A DNA stretch of 64,000 nucleotides from Pedobacter sp. Leaf216 (GCF_001421515.1 NZ_LMKM01000036.1:124001-188000), one strand, 5' to 3'; numbered from the stretch's first letter, positions 53,907 to 63,485 are shown. Numbers and translations: made by a program. The notes: generated by a model not told the origin, from the letters alone.

Positions 53907-55412
53907 ATGAAACGAGTACTTATTTCTACACTGATGTTGTTCATTTTTACTGCTTCTTTCGCCCAAAAGTTTAATTGGAACAAAAACCAGGTAATTGCCC
54001 ACCGCGGTGCGTGGAAGAAAAATAATTTCCCGCAAAACTCCATTTCTTCTTTAAAAGAAGCCGTAAGACTTGGTTGCTATGGGTCAGAATTCGATGTATG
54101 GATGACGGTTGATGGGGTTTTAGTGATTAATCATGATCCTGAATTTCAGGGTTTAACCATTGAGAAAGTAAAATATGCGGATTTGTTGACTAAAACCATG
54201 ACGAATGGTGAAAAAATTCCAACGTTAGAAGCCTATTTACTGGAAGGAAAAAAACAGAAAACAACGAAGCTCATTTTAGAAATCAAACCATCTTTAATTA
54301 GCAAAGAACGCGGTATTGAAGTCACGAATAAGTGTATCGAAATGGTTCAGAAACTGAAAGCAGTTGAATGGACAGAGTACATTAGTTTTGACTACGATTA
54401 TTGTAAACGCGTTTTGGAGCTGCTGCCAAATGCAAAAGTTGCATATTTAAGAGGTGAGATCAGTGCGGAACAAATGAAAGCCGATAAATTAACGGGTGTT
54501 GATTACCATTATAGCATATACCAAAAAGATGGATGGATTGAAAATGCCCACAAATTGGGTTTAACGGTGAACGCCTGGACGGTGAATACTGTTCCTGAAA
54601 TTCAGTGGCTTTTAGCACACCAGGTTGATTACATTACCACCAATGAGCCTGAATTAACTTTTGAAGAGCTTAAAAAGACTCCTTTAGCAGCAGGCTGGAA
54701 GCTGAAATGGGCTGATGAGTTCGATAATGCAGGATTACCTTTAGCTAAAAACTGGAGTTACGATGTTGGCGGAAAAGGCTGGGGAAATAACGAACTCCAA
54801 TATTACACCGATGCCGATACGGCGAATGCAGTGGTTAAAAAAGGCAATCTGAACATCACCGCAATAAAAGCCGACAAAGAAAATAACCATTATACCTCGG
54901 CCAGGCTCGTAACCAAAAATAAATTTGATTTTAAATATGGCAGGGTAGAAGTTCGGGCCATGTTACCAAAGGGCAGAGGCTTATGGCCTGCAATATGGGC
55001 ATTGCCGACTGATTGGAAATATGGCGACTGGCCAAAAAGCGGCGAAATTGATATTATGGAGCACGTGGGTTACGAACCGGATAGTGTGCACGGAACGGTA
55101 CATACCGAAAAATTTAACCATGTAATTAAAACCCAGGTTGGTAAGGCGTTAAAAGTAGAAAATCCATATACCCGATACCATATATATGCCATAGAATGGT
55201 TTGCCGATCGCATTGATTTTTTTATTGACGATCAAAAATACCTCAGCTTTAAAAATACCAAAAAAGGTTCTGGCGACTGGCCGTTCGATCAAAATTTCCA
55301 TGTAATTTTAAATGTAGCTGTAGGCGGCGGTTGGGGTGGAAAAAAGGGGGTAGATGATGCTATTTTTCCTGCAACAATGAAGGTTGATTATGTGAGGGTT
55401 TTTCAAAAATAA
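53907..55412 (+). CDS. Secreted GDPD-GH16 fusion: glycerophosphodiesterase plus beta-glucanase
   Basis: A 501-residue exported protein with two catalytic domains. Signal peptide at 1-20 (MKRVLISTLM ... TASFAQ). Residues about 28-255 form a glycerophosphodiester phosphodiesterase domain: His32 in AHRGAWKK, Glu61 and Asp63 in SEFDVWMTVDG, His76 in INHDPE and LEIKPS (Lys127). Residues about 262-501 form a glycoside hydrolase family 16 domain with GEIDIMEHVGY, so nucleophile Glu380, Asp382 and acid/base Glu385, plus ALPTDWKYGDW and HVILNVAVGGGWGG. Both active sites look intact. The first domain releases alcohol and glycerol phosphate from phosphodiesters; the second cleaves beta-1,3-type glucans. 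The start is ATG 53907; TTG 53880 is part of the promoter motif. Confidence 0.92.
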   Translation: MKRVLISTLMLFIFTASFAQKFNWNKNQVIAHRGAWKKNNFPQNSISSLKEAVRLGCYGSEFDVWMTVDGVLVINHDPEFQGLTIEKVKYADLLTKTMTNGEKIPTLEAYLLEGKKQKTTKLILEIKPSLISKERGIEVTNKCIEMVQKLKAVEWTEYISFDYDYCKRVLELLPNAKVAYLRGEISAEQMKADKLTGVDYHYSIYQKDGWIENAHKLGLTVNAWTVNTVPEIQWLLAHQVDYITTNEPELTFEELKKTPLAAGWKLKWADEFDNAGLPLAKNWSYDVGGKGWGNNELQYYTDADTANAVVKKGNLNITAIKADKENNHYTSARLVTKNKFDFKYGRVEVRAMLPKGRGLWPAIWALPTDWKYGDWPKSGEIDIMEHVGYEPDSVHGTVHTEKFNHVIKTQVGKALKVENPYTRYHIYAIEWFADRIDFFIDDQKYLSFKNTKKGSGDWPFDQNFHVILNVAVGGGWGGKKGVDDAIFPATMKVDYVRVFQK

Positions 55413-55646
55413 TTTTGTTGTATACTTCACCGCAATTGGATGTTATAAAGGTTAATTTGTTAATATAATTAACTGAAAGACAGTCAATTAAATGTTTTTT
55501 GCAGCGATTTATTGTTGGGCATATTGCCTGCTGGTTTTGAACTAAGCAATTTGCTGCTGATTTGAATATAATTAACACCAACTGAAAATTGCTTATTGCC
55601 AACTGAAAAATTTAACTTGCGTTATCTAAGCTATATTGTTTAATTT

Positions 55647-58016
55647 ATGGATTCACGGAGAGATTTTCTAAAAAAGGCGGCCTTATTTGCCGGAGCCACG
55701 GGCATGGCCAATACATTGCCCAGTTCGGTACTAAAAGCCATGTCTATTAACCCTGAACCGGGCAGTACCTTTTACGATGCGGAACACATTGTTTTTTTGA
55801 TGCAGGAAAACAGGTCGTTCGATCACATGTTTGGTAAAATGAAAGGAGTACGAGGCTTTAATGATCCACACCCACACATTCAGCCTGATGGCAACAAAGT
55901 TTGGCTGCAAAAAGATGGTCAGGGCTATACTTATGCACCTTTTCATGTAGACATTAACAAAACAAAAATTACCTGGCAGGGTGGTTTGCCACATTCATGG
56001 AACGATCAGGTGGCTGCACGTAATGGCGGTCGTTATGATAAATGGTTGCCTGTAAAATCACCGATGACTTTGGCCTATTATGATCGGAACGACATTCCCT
56101 TTTATTATGCCATGGCTGATGCCTTTACCATTTGTGATCAGCATTTTTGTTCGTCGCTTACCGGAACAACGCCGAACAGACTGTTCTTTTTTACAGGAAC
56201 GATCCGTGGAGAAAAGAGTGCTAACCGCATTGCTGTAGTAAATAACGACCAGGCAGAATCGCAAAATAATGTATTTGTAGATTGGCCAACCTTTCAAGAA
56301 ACACTGGAAGATAATGGCATTGATTGGCGCATTTACCAAAATGAACTCTGGACGTCAAAACTCCCTGAGGGCGAAATAGATGATTGGTTGGGTAATTATG
56401 GTGATAATCCTGTAGAATACATTAGCCGGCATAATGTTAAATTATCGGCTTATTTTAGAAAAAATGGCGATAATACCGTTAAACCTGCCTTAACTGCCAA
56501 AGAAGTTCAAGAGAAATACGATAAACTATCTCAAAAAGAGAAAAACTTAATAGATAAAGCCTTTACAACCAATATTTCTCAAAAGGATTACCTTGATCTA
56601 GAACCATTTACTTTTAAAAATGATCAGGGCCAGTCTGAAACAATAAACATTCCGAAAGGCGATATTTTTCATCAATTCAGAAAAGATGTGGACAGTGGAA
56701 AGCTACCTGCAGTTTCCTGGTTGGTTGCGCCTCAACGTTTTTCTGATCATACCAGCTCGCCATTATACGGAACCTGGTATGTAAGCGAGGCTTTGGATAT
56801 TTTAACCAAGAACCCTGAAGTTTGGAAAAAAACCATTTTCGTTTTAACCTATGATGAAAATGATGGTTATTTTGATCATCAACCCCCGTTTGTAGTTCCA
56901 AATCCAGATGATCCCGCCAGCGGAAAAGTATCTAATGGAATAAACTATGCTACCGATTTTGAAGCAAAAAAAGGAAGTCCTATAGGCCTGGGTTACCGGG
57001 TTCCACTGGTAATAGCTTCGCCCTGGAGCAAAGGAGGTTTTGTAAACTCGCAGGTTTTTGATCATACCTCATCATTAATGTTTGTAGAGAAATGGCTCGC
57101 TAAAAAAACAGGAAAGGCAATTAAAAGCAATAATATTAGCGATTGGAGAAGAAACATCTGCGGTGATTTAACTTCTGTTTTCAGGCCTTATAATGGAGAA
57201 GAAATTAAATCTCCTGAGCCATTAAAAAGGGATGCCGTAGTAACCAATATCGGTAATGCAAAAAATAAACCGGCACAGGTTGGTCCAACTGCTTTGAATA
57301 AAACAGAAGTAGCAAAAATTAATAAGTTTGAAGCCTTTTCTTCTGAAACATCAGCGCATGCACCTAAACAAGAAAGTGGAACCAAAAATGCCTGCGCACT
57401 GCCTTACCATTTAATGGTTGATGCCAATGTGGTAAACAACGAAATCGAACTGACTTTTCAATCAGCAAAAACATTGTTTGGTAGTGAAACAGAAACGGTT
57501 GGTGCACCTTTCAATATGAATACCATCGGTAAATTTAAAGGCGTTGTGGGTAAAACCTGGGCCTATGCAGTTAAAGCGGGCGATGTGTTAAAAGACAAAA
57601 TCAATATCGAAGATTTTGACAGCGAAGCTTATGAGCTGTTTATCAATGGGCCAAATGGCTTTTACAGGTCTTTTTCAGGCAATAAAAAGAACCCTTTGAT
57701 TGTGGTTAAGGCATATCCGGAGCAGATTGGCCTGGTTACAAAAAAACTTAGCGGAAGCTTAATTTTTTCAATAGAAAACAAAGGTACAGCAGTAATTACG
57801 TTGCAAATTGCAGATAATAAGTATAAATCAGGGATAAAAACAGTGAGCATTAAACCTAAAAGCACCAATAAAGTTGCTTTTAACCTGGCTAAAAATGCCA
57901 ATTGGTACGATTTCAGCATCGTGCAACCAGGTAATAGCATTTTTAAACAACGTTATGCAGGTAAAATAGAAACAGGAGAAATTACCCAAACCGATCCGTA
58001 TATGGGCAATGCATAA
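55647..58016 (+). CDS. Phosphocholine-specific phospholipase C (Tat-exported)
   Basis: A 789-residue phosphoesterase-family phospholipase C that cleaves phosphatidylcholine-type lipids to diacylglycerol and phosphocholine. The twin-arginine signal is MDSRRDFLKKAALFAG. Catalytic core (about 40-500): IVFLMQENRSFDHMFG, SSLTGTTPNRLFFFTG, VSWLVAPQRFSDHTSS and TYDENDGYFDHQPP. The C-terminus (about 590-780) has two small beta-sandwich domains as in PlcN/PlcH (LMVDANVVNNEIELTF, then LIFSIENKGTAVITLQI). It follows the GDPD-GH16 gene by 234 bases and precedes a two-component system. Substrate specificity inferred from the family. Confidence 0.9.
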   Translation: MDSRRDFLKKAALFAGATGMANTLPSSVLKAMSINPEPGSTFYDAEHIVFLMQENRSFDHMFGKMKGVRGFNDPHPHIQPDGNKVWLQKDGQGYTYAPFHVDINKTKITWQGGLPHSWNDQVAARNGGRYDKWLPVKSPMTLAYYDRNDIPFYYAMADAFTICDQHFCSSLTGTTPNRLFFFTGTIRGEKSANRIAVVNNDQAESQNNVFVDWPTFQETLEDNGIDWRIYQNELWTSKLPEGEIDDWLGNYGDNPVEYISRHNVKLSAYFRKNGDNTVKPALTAKEVQEKYDKLSQKEKNLIDKAFTTNISQKDYLDLEPFTFKNDQGQSETINIPKGDIFHQFRKDVDSGKLPAVSWLVAPQRFSDHTSSPLYGTWYVSEALDILTKNPEVWKKTIFVLTYDENDGYFDHQPPFVVPNPDDPASGKVSNGINYATDFEAKKGSPIGLGYRVPLVIASPWSKGGFVNSQVFDHTSSLMFVEKWLAKKTGKAIKSNNISDWRRNICGDLTSVFRPYNGEEIKSPEPLKRDAVVTNIGNAKNKPAQVGPTALNKTEVAKINKFEAFSSETSAHAPKQESGTKNACALPYHLMVDANVVNNEIELTFQSAKTLFGSETETVGAPFNMNTIGKFKGVVGKTWAYAVKAGDVLKDKINIEDFDSEAYELFINGPNGFYRSFSGNKKNPLIVVKAYPEQIGLVTKKLSGSLIFSIENKGTAVITLQIADNKYKSGIKTVSIKPKSTNKVAFNLAKNANWYDFSIVQPGNSIFKQRYAGKIETGEITQTDPYMGNA

Positions 58017-58018
58017 AA

Positions 58019-58046
58019 TATCCCCCAAAACGGGGGATAGCTTTTG
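58019..58046 (+). terminator. Hairpin after the phospholipase C gene
   Basis: TATCCCCC (58019-58026) pairs with GGGGGATA (58032-58039), five-base loop, then a short GCTTTTG. The T run is short, so termination may be partial and allow read-through into the kinase gene. Confidence 0.6.
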
Positions 58047-58073
58047 AACGTAATTATCCTTATTTTGTATTAC

Positions 58074-60995
58074 ATGTACAGTAAACTGTCTATAATCAAG
58101 ATAAATCTTCTAATTTCTTTACTGTTATTATTAAGCCAAAAGTTATTTGCTCAAAGCTATAATTTTACCAATTACAACCTGAAAGATGGCCTGCCACAAT
58201 CGCAGGTGATGGTAATTTATCAGGCAAAAGATAGAACACTTTGGCTCGGTACTTACGGGGGTGTAAGTAATTTTGATGGCAAGGTATTTACTCCATACAG
58301 CAAGGCCGATGGATTATCATCCAACTCCATAAACGCTATCCTGGAAGATAACCTTAACCAGGTTTATTTTGGTACAGAAGCTGGAATCAACATTTTAAAA
58401 AAAGGTAAAATAAGCTCCTTATTTTCTGGTAAACCAGTTAGCCATTTACTTAAAGATAAACAGGGTAAAATTTGGGGAATAACCGAGCGGAAACTTTTTA
58501 AAGTAGTAAAGGGAAGGCTTATTTATTATTCCATTGGGGATAAAAGCATTAATACCATTAACACAGACCAATCTGGAAACCTTTATGCTTCGGTTACAGA
58601 CAAAGGTATTTATCAACTTCAAAACGGCAAATGGGTCATTTATCAGGAATTGCCACAACAACTGAGTGCATTATCAGTTTCGAAGATTTTATTCGATAGA
58701 AAAGTTAAAAATAAAATTTATCTGCTAACGTACCGGAGTGGAGTACATGTATTGGAAAGAGGGGTTACGAAATTATTTTTTAAAAATCCTCATATTGATA
58801 CTTATTATTCTTTAGAGCAGGATGATAAGGGCAATATTTGGGTTGGCTCAGAAAAAGGGGCTTACCTGATCCGGAATAATGGATTGGTTACAAATTTTAA
58901 TGGTGAAAACGGACTTAGTGACAACCAGGTTAATGAAATTTTTAAAGATGCAGAAAATAACATCTGGATTTCCTGTTTCAGTGATGGAATTTATAAGTAT
59001 GAAGGAGATGCCTTTATTCATTACAATAAATTTAAAGGCAAAAATGTTGGCTATCCGATAAGTGGAATTGCAGCAGATAAAAAAGGAAACCTTTGGTTCG
59101 GTACCTACAATAAAGGTATTTTTAAGTACGATGGAAAAGACTTGACCGTTATCGACAATCCTCTTTTTAAGGATAAAAAAATATTTTTCGTATTTGCAGA
59201 TAAGGCAAAAAACATTTGGATTTCTACCTATGGGAATGGCGTTTGGAAGTATGACGGACAAAAATTTTCTCAAATATTAAAAGCTGAAAGATATGATAAC
59301 AGTGCTATTGCGGAGGATAACGATGGGGGAATATGGATCAATGGTTTAAAATCATCAACCTATTTAAAAGATGGAAAAGTTGAGAGAATATCAGGCTTTG
59401 ATGGGTATTCATCCTGTATTTTTCCATTCCCGCTAAACAAAGATAGTGTATTGCTGGGCACTTCGAATGGCATTACCCTGATCAGAAATAAAAAAGTAGA
59501 TACAACATTCCATCTTAAACCGCTCAATAAAATACACATTCTAAGTATCATCAAACATGGTGATAATCTGATTTTTGCAACCCTTGGTGATGGCATTATA
59601 ACGTGGAACCTCAAAACAAAAGCTTTTAAACGTTATGTGGTGGCCGATGGCTTAAACTCTAACGACATTTATAGCCTTGCAACTGATCGTAAAGATAATT
59701 TATGGGCAGGAACCGGACGTGGAATAAACAAATTAACGTTTGATAAAACACAGCAGCGTTATGAAGTTTTCAGAGATCATCCTTTAATTGTAGAGTGTAA
59801 TCAAAATGCGATTATTAACTATAAAAACAGCATTTTGGTGGGTACCATCAGTGGGTTGATACAGTGTAAAATAGTGGCACCTAATGAGAATAAAAACAGT
59901 CCGTTTATTCATATTCAACAGGTTATTGTTTACCATAAAAGCGACCGCTCTAAAGATTTTTCTATAGACATCAATAATAAAAAAAACAGTTTTTATAAAT
60001 TAAATTATAGCCAAAACCACATTGCAATAAGTTTTAAAGGTGTTTACCTTACCAATCCTGAAAGTGTACTTTATCGGTACAAACTGGTGGGGATAGATAA
60101 TGATTTTAGTAAACCAGTACCCAATACCGAGATCGAATATTCGGCTGTACGGCCGGGAAGCTATACTTTTCAGGTTTATGCCATCGCAAATGGACAGCAA
60201 TCTAACATCGGGCAGTTTAGCTTTATTATTGTACCACCATATTACGATACCATATTATTTAAAATCGTGGCTTTTCTGGTATTGATCTTTTTAATCTGGC
60301 TGATTTTTTACCTCATTTTTAAAACCAGGGAACGAAAGAAATATCAATTTGAAAAAGTTAAGCTAAAAGAACAGGAAAAGATCAGAAAGCAAACGGCGGA
60401 GGATTTTCATGATGATATAGGCAACAAATTAACGCGGATTAATGTGTTATCGGAGATTTTAGACAAAAAAGTTAATGATACGGAGAAAGAGCAGAAAGAA
60501 CTGATCAGGCTTATTAGAGAAAATGCAGGTTTGCTGTATACCGGAACGAAAGATATTCTATGGGCCCTGGATCCGCAGAGCGATAATCTTTTTGAAATTT
60601 TAATGCACATCAAAAATTTTGGGATAGATCTATTCCATAATACTGGCATTGATTTTAAGATGGAGGGTGTACTTGTTAAATATCAAAAGCTACAGCTATC
60701 AATGGAGTTTAATAGAAACCTAACGCTGATTTTTAAGGAAATGCTGAACAATGTACTTAAACATGCCAAAGCAACACAGGTTCTGATAATGGTTATTGAA
60801 ACGGATTACAATACCATTAATATTTTAACTACCGATGATGGGGCGGGTTTCGACCTTGAATCGGTAGAACGGGGAAGGGGACTAAACAACATTCAAACCC
60901 GATGTAAGCGCATAAAATCTACCTTCCAGATTTCTTCTATTACAGGGAAAGGAACCACCATTACAATTTCGACAAAAATTCCTGTTACAAAATAG
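58074..60995 (+). CDS. Propeller-type sensor histidine kinase
   Basis: A 973-residue membrane kinase. Signal peptide or N-terminal anchor at 1-27 (ending KLFAQS), then about 14 repeats of the two-component regulator propeller (for example LWLGTYGGVSNFDGKVF, IWVGSEKGAYLI, LWFGTYNKGIFKYDGK), a Y_Y_Y domain (about 640-720), a membrane segment at about 727-749 and a HisKA_3 kinase core with the phospho-acceptor His779 in DFHDDIGNKLTR, then a HATPase with NNVLKHAKAT and TDDGAGFD. It belongs to the NarL-type partner class, without receiver domain. The start is ATG 58074; the TTG at 58044 gives no better N-terminus. The regulator gene follows after 35 bases, so they form a pair. Confidence 0.92.
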   Translation: MYSKLSIIKINLLISLLLLLSQKLFAQSYNFTNYNLKDGLPQSQVMVIYQAKDRTLWLGTYGGVSNFDGKVFTPYSKADGLSSNSINAILEDNLNQVYFGTEAGINILKKGKISSLFSGKPVSHLLKDKQGKIWGITERKLFKVVKGRLIYYSIGDKSINTINTDQSGNLYASVTDKGIYQLQNGKWVIYQELPQQLSALSVSKILFDRKVKNKIYLLTYRSGVHVLERGVTKLFFKNPHIDTYYSLEQDDKGNIWVGSEKGAYLIRNNGLVTNFNGENGLSDNQVNEIFKDAENNIWISCFSDGIYKYEGDAFIHYNKFKGKNVGYPISGIAADKKGNLWFGTYNKGIFKYDGKDLTVIDNPLFKDKKIFFVFADKAKNIWISTYGNGVWKYDGQKFSQILKAERYDNSAIAEDNDGGIWINGLKSSTYLKDGKVERISGFDGYSSCIFPFPLNKDSVLLGTSNGITLIRNKKVDTTFHLKPLNKIHILSIIKHGDNLIFATLGDGIITWNLKTKAFKRYVVADGLNSNDIYSLATDRKDNLWAGTGRGINKLTFDKTQQRYEVFRDHPLIVECNQNAIINYKNSILVGTISGLIQCKIVAPNENKNSPFIHIQQVIVYHKSDRSKDFSIDINNKKNSFYKLNYSQNHIAISFKGVYLTNPESVLYRYKLVGIDNDFSKPVPNTEIEYSAVRPGSYTFQVYAIANGQQSNIGQFSFIIVPPYYDTILFKIVAFLVLIFLIWLIFYLIFKTRERKKYQFEKVKLKEQEKIRKQTAEDFHDDIGNKLTRINVLSEILDKKVNDTEKEQKELIRLIRENAGLLYTGTKDILWALDPQSDNLFEILMHIKNFGIDLFHNTGIDFKMEGVLVKYQKLQLSMEFNRNLTLIFKEMLNNVLKHAKATQVLIMVIETDYNTINILTTDDGAGFDLESVERGRGLNNIQTRCKRIKSTFQISSITGKGTTITISTKIPVTK

Positions 60996-61030
60996 CCTAA
61001 AATCCGTCTTAACCTAAAACCAATATCACA

Positions 61031-61657
61031 ATGAGCCAAAATATACGAATCGTTTTAATTGAAGATGATGATATTTTAAGAATGGGTTACGAATCGCTGT
61101 TAAATGATGTAGCAGGTTTTGTTGTTGTAAATGCTTACGCATCGTACGATTTGTCTAAAAAACACCTTGATGCAGATCGTCCGGATGTGATTTTATTGGA
61201 TATCCAAATGCCTGGAACCAATGGACTGCAAGCCTTGCCTTTTATTAAAAAAGCTCTGCCGCAGGCAAATATTATCATTTTAACTGTTTTCGATTCGCCG
61301 GAGTTGGTTTTCGAAGCTTTAACCCTGGGAGCGGGGGGCTATCTCACCAAAAACTCGAGTGCAGCAAAAATTATAGATGCAATTAAAGAAGTAAGTACAG
61401 GTGGCGGGGCAATGAGTACCAATGTGGCCAGAATTGTAATGCGATCTTTTCAAAAAAACCTTAATTCGCCCTTAACCAAAAGAGAAACGGAGATATTGGA
61501 TAGGATTGCAAACGGGCAAACGAAATCTCAAATTGCTACCGATCTTTTTATTGATCAGGAAACAGTGAGAAGCCATGTAAAAAATATCTATATTAAACTG
61601 GATGTAAATTCTAAATCAGAAGCTATAAAAACAGCAAAAGAAAAGCGGTTTATCTAG
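61031..61657 (+). CDS. NarL/LuxR-type response regulator
   Basis: A 208-residue regulator with a receiver domain (about 4-120) and a GerE-type helix-turn-helix (about 145-205). The receiver has the acidic pocket IEDDD (residues 8-12), the phospho-acceptor Asp57 in VILLDIQMPG, and Lys in GYLTKNSS. The DNA-binding domain reads LTKRETEILDRIANGQTKSQIATDLFIDQ (core LTKRETEIL and TVRSHVKNIYIKL). It is the partner of the kinase encoded just upstream; likely targets include the phospholipase C and GDPD-GH16 genes upstream (inference). Confidence 0.94.
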   Translation: MSQNIRIVLIEDDDILRMGYESLLNDVAGFVVVNAYASYDLSKKHLDADRPDVILLDIQMPGTNGLQALPFIKKALPQANIIILTVFDSPELVFEALTLGAGGYLTKNSSAAKIIDAIKEVSTGGGAMSTNVARIVMRSFQKNLNSPLTKRETEILDRIANGQTKSQIATDLFIDQETVRSHVKNIYIKLDVNSKSEAIKTAKEKRFI

Positions 61658-62074
61658 CCTATAGCAATGCTTTGCTAAAAAATAATGCTAAAATCACCCT
61701 TTTTGGGGGATTCTCTGGGTTCAATTTCAGGTTAATTTTACAGCATACAACTAATCGAAGTAATGGGCCAGTTTGCAAAATTCTTTTATGTGCACAGTAA
61801 GCAATTAAATGAAGCAGATGCACCGGGCGAAATAACTTTTGCAAAGCACCGGTTATCCATTACGTGAAATGATGGGCCTGGTAGGTTTCAAGTGCCCCAG
61901 TCCATCATCAGGTTATTTAAGCCATAAATTAACACTACACCATTATAGGGAAGTAGGTTAAATTAAAATATAAATAGTGATTTCTGCATATTTTCTATAC
62001 CAGGATGAAACTAATTTTGAAGCTCTTGCAGGACAATTTGTAGAAGTTTTTTCCTGTTTAGGTTAATAATGATT

Positions 62075-62112
62075 AAAAAAGCAAACTGCCAGGATTGGAG
62101 TTTGCTTTTTTG
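62075..62112. terminator. Bidirectional terminator hairpin
   Basis: AAAAAAGCAAACT pairs with AGTTTGCTTTTTT around a 11-base loop, giving a 13-base stem that is A-rich on the left and T-rich on the right. It can stop transcripts from either side, although the nearest plus-strand gene ends 418 bases before it. Confidence 0.75.
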
Positions 62113-62229
62113 CGTTAATATTTCTTTCTTCTTATTTAATCACATTCCGCTTTAACCGAGTTATGGCTGTAGTTGGTTTTTCAGCGATCGATTATGATGG
62201 AGAAGCCAGGAAACTGGCCTCAAATGCCT

Positions 62230-62268
62230 GAAAAAATAAAAAGCCCTGGCTTTTAGGCCGGGACTTTA
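62230..62268 (-). terminator. Terminator of the DUF2911 gene
   Basis: AAGCCCTGGC with GCCGGGACTT gives a stem with one mismatch and one G-T pair; on the minus strand it is followed by TTTTTATTTTTT. About 20 bases after the gene end. Confidence 0.7.
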
Positions 62269-62287
62269 GATTTTAATTTTTTTTATC

Positions 62288-62857
62288 TTAAAAAATGATT
62301 GGCAATTCAACCTGTGTTTTATCCCAACCAATAATCAAATTAGCACCATCAGTACTTGGGGTAAAGGTTAAAGAAAAATACTCAATTGGCTTGATTAAGG
62401 TTTTAACAGGAACATTTACGCGAACAATATCTTTTGATTGATCGTAAGTAAATGCGCCCCACTTATCCGTTTCGCTATTTACAATTATAGTCCAGGTATC
62501 TTTATTCGGAATGGCGAATAAGCTATAATTACCTGCTTTAATTTTCTTTCCACCGATGGTTACTTTTTTGTAGAAACGCACTTCGGTACTTTCGTTGGCG
62601 CCGAAACGCCATACATTGCCATACTGTTCTAAAACACCGAAAATATCACGTCCTTTTTTCTGTGGCCGCGAATAAACAATTTTTATAACCGGCTTTGCTA
62701 AATCTACAGCCTTTGCTTTAGGTGCATTAAGCGGGAAATAAACAATATCTGCCGGACTTGGATCTGCAGCAGGAAATTTTACATCAGCAGTAGTGGCTTG
62801 CTGAGCCTTTGCGCTGAAACAAAAAAGAGCGAAAACAACAATGAAGATATTTTTCAT
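62288..62857 (-). CDS. DUF2911 family secreted protein
   Basis: A 189-residue exported protein matching DUF2911: KIVYSRPQKKGRDIFGVLEQYGNVWRFGANE (core VYSRPQKKGRDIFG and VWRFGANES), then VTIGGKKIKAGNYSLFAIP and WGAFTYDQSKDIVRV. The start is ATG at 62855-62857, giving a signal peptide MKNIFIVVFALFCFSAKAQ; a longer frame begins with TTG at 62908. Function unknown; many Bacteroidota have several copies of this protein. Confidence 0.88.
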   Translation of the reverse strand: MKNIFIVVFALFCFSAKAQQATTADVKFPAADPSPADIVYFPLNAPKAKAVDLAKPVIKIVYSRPQKKGRDIFGVLEQYGNVWRFGANESTEVRFYKKVTIGGKKIKAGNYSLFAIPNKDTWTIIVNSETDKWGAFTYDQSKDIVRVNVPVKTLIKPIEYFSLTFTPSTDGANLIIGWDKTQVELPIIF

Positions 62858-62984
62858 TTGTAAATTTTTGTTTTCTGTGGCAATGGAGTAATTATGATTC
62901 AACACCAATGGGTAAAATCACAAATTCTCATTTGCTATGAAATTATTTTTTATCCTAAAATGGGATGTAAACGGTAAAAATAAA

Positions 62985-63170
62985 CTAGTATTTTCTGCCT
63001 TTTACGATAGCATTTAAAAATAAGCCTGCAGTTAACAAACCTAAAACACCACCTAATAAAGCGAAAATATAATTTTGCGTAATTACTGCTCCGGTAAAAA
63101 CTCCGAAGAATAAGCCTAAAGCATAATATAACCAGTTGAAATTATTGCTGCTGTTCTCTTGTACACTCAT
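62985..63170 (-). CDS. Small membrane protein, unknown
   Basis: A 61-residue protein not recognised as a family. The ATG at 63168-63170 (MSVQENSS) starts a short soluble part, then two hydrophobic segments: LYYALGLFFGVFTGAVI and FALLGGVLGLLTAGLFLNAI, followed by KGRKY. A longer frame starts with TTG at 63191. The hairpin of two helices fits a small inner-membrane protein. Alone on the minus strand, divergent from the TetR gene. Confidence 0.6.
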   Translation of the reverse strand: MSVQENSSNNFNWLYYALGLFFGVFTGAVITQNYIFALLGGVLGLLTAGLFLNAIVKGRKY

Positions 63171-63436
63171 GTTTTTGTTATTTGGAGGCAAAGTTAATAT
63201 TTATTTTAAATTTTAATTTGTCATTCTCCTCAATATTCCAATTAATTATCAATTCCGGCCAATATAAATGTGCATTTGTTAATTGTAGATATATACACGT
63301 TCTATTGTAATATAAATAAACCTAAATATCATTTTCAAAATCTCCAACCAAAATTGATCTTATTTTCATACTTCGATTAATTATTTCACTTAAAATTAGG
63401 GTTTTATCAAGATAATGTAAAAGAAGTGTGTTTACA

Positions 63437-63469
63437 TTTGGAAATTAATCAAACGATTGATTAATTTTG
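63437..63469 (+). promoter_or_regulatory. Promoter and palindromic operator of the TetR gene
   Basis: TTTG (63437-63440), 21 bases, TAATTTTG (63462-63469) is a full Bacteroidota promoter. The spacer and minus-7 element are covered by a perfect 11-base inverted repeat, AAATTAATCAA (63442-63452) and TTGATTAATTT (63457-63467), with spacer ACGA. A TetR dimer bound there would block the polymerase, so autoregulation is likely. Confidence 0.85.
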
Positions 63470-63485
63470 TGGCGTCAAAAAAGAA

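Larger units (their letters stand above)
61658..62287. other. 630-base region with a relic frame and terminators
   Basis: No intact gene is seen. A plus-strand frame of about 43 codons (near 61736-61867), with MGQFAKFFYVHSKQLNEADA from an ATG at 61763, ends in TGA and has no family match; a decayed gene is possible. Two hairpin terminators follow (see separate entries). The rest looks non-coding. Confidence 0.3.

Noticed and set aside
61763..61867. 34-codon frame as a real gene
   Set aside because: No family match, no ribosome site and no neighbour in phase; kept only as a possible relic.
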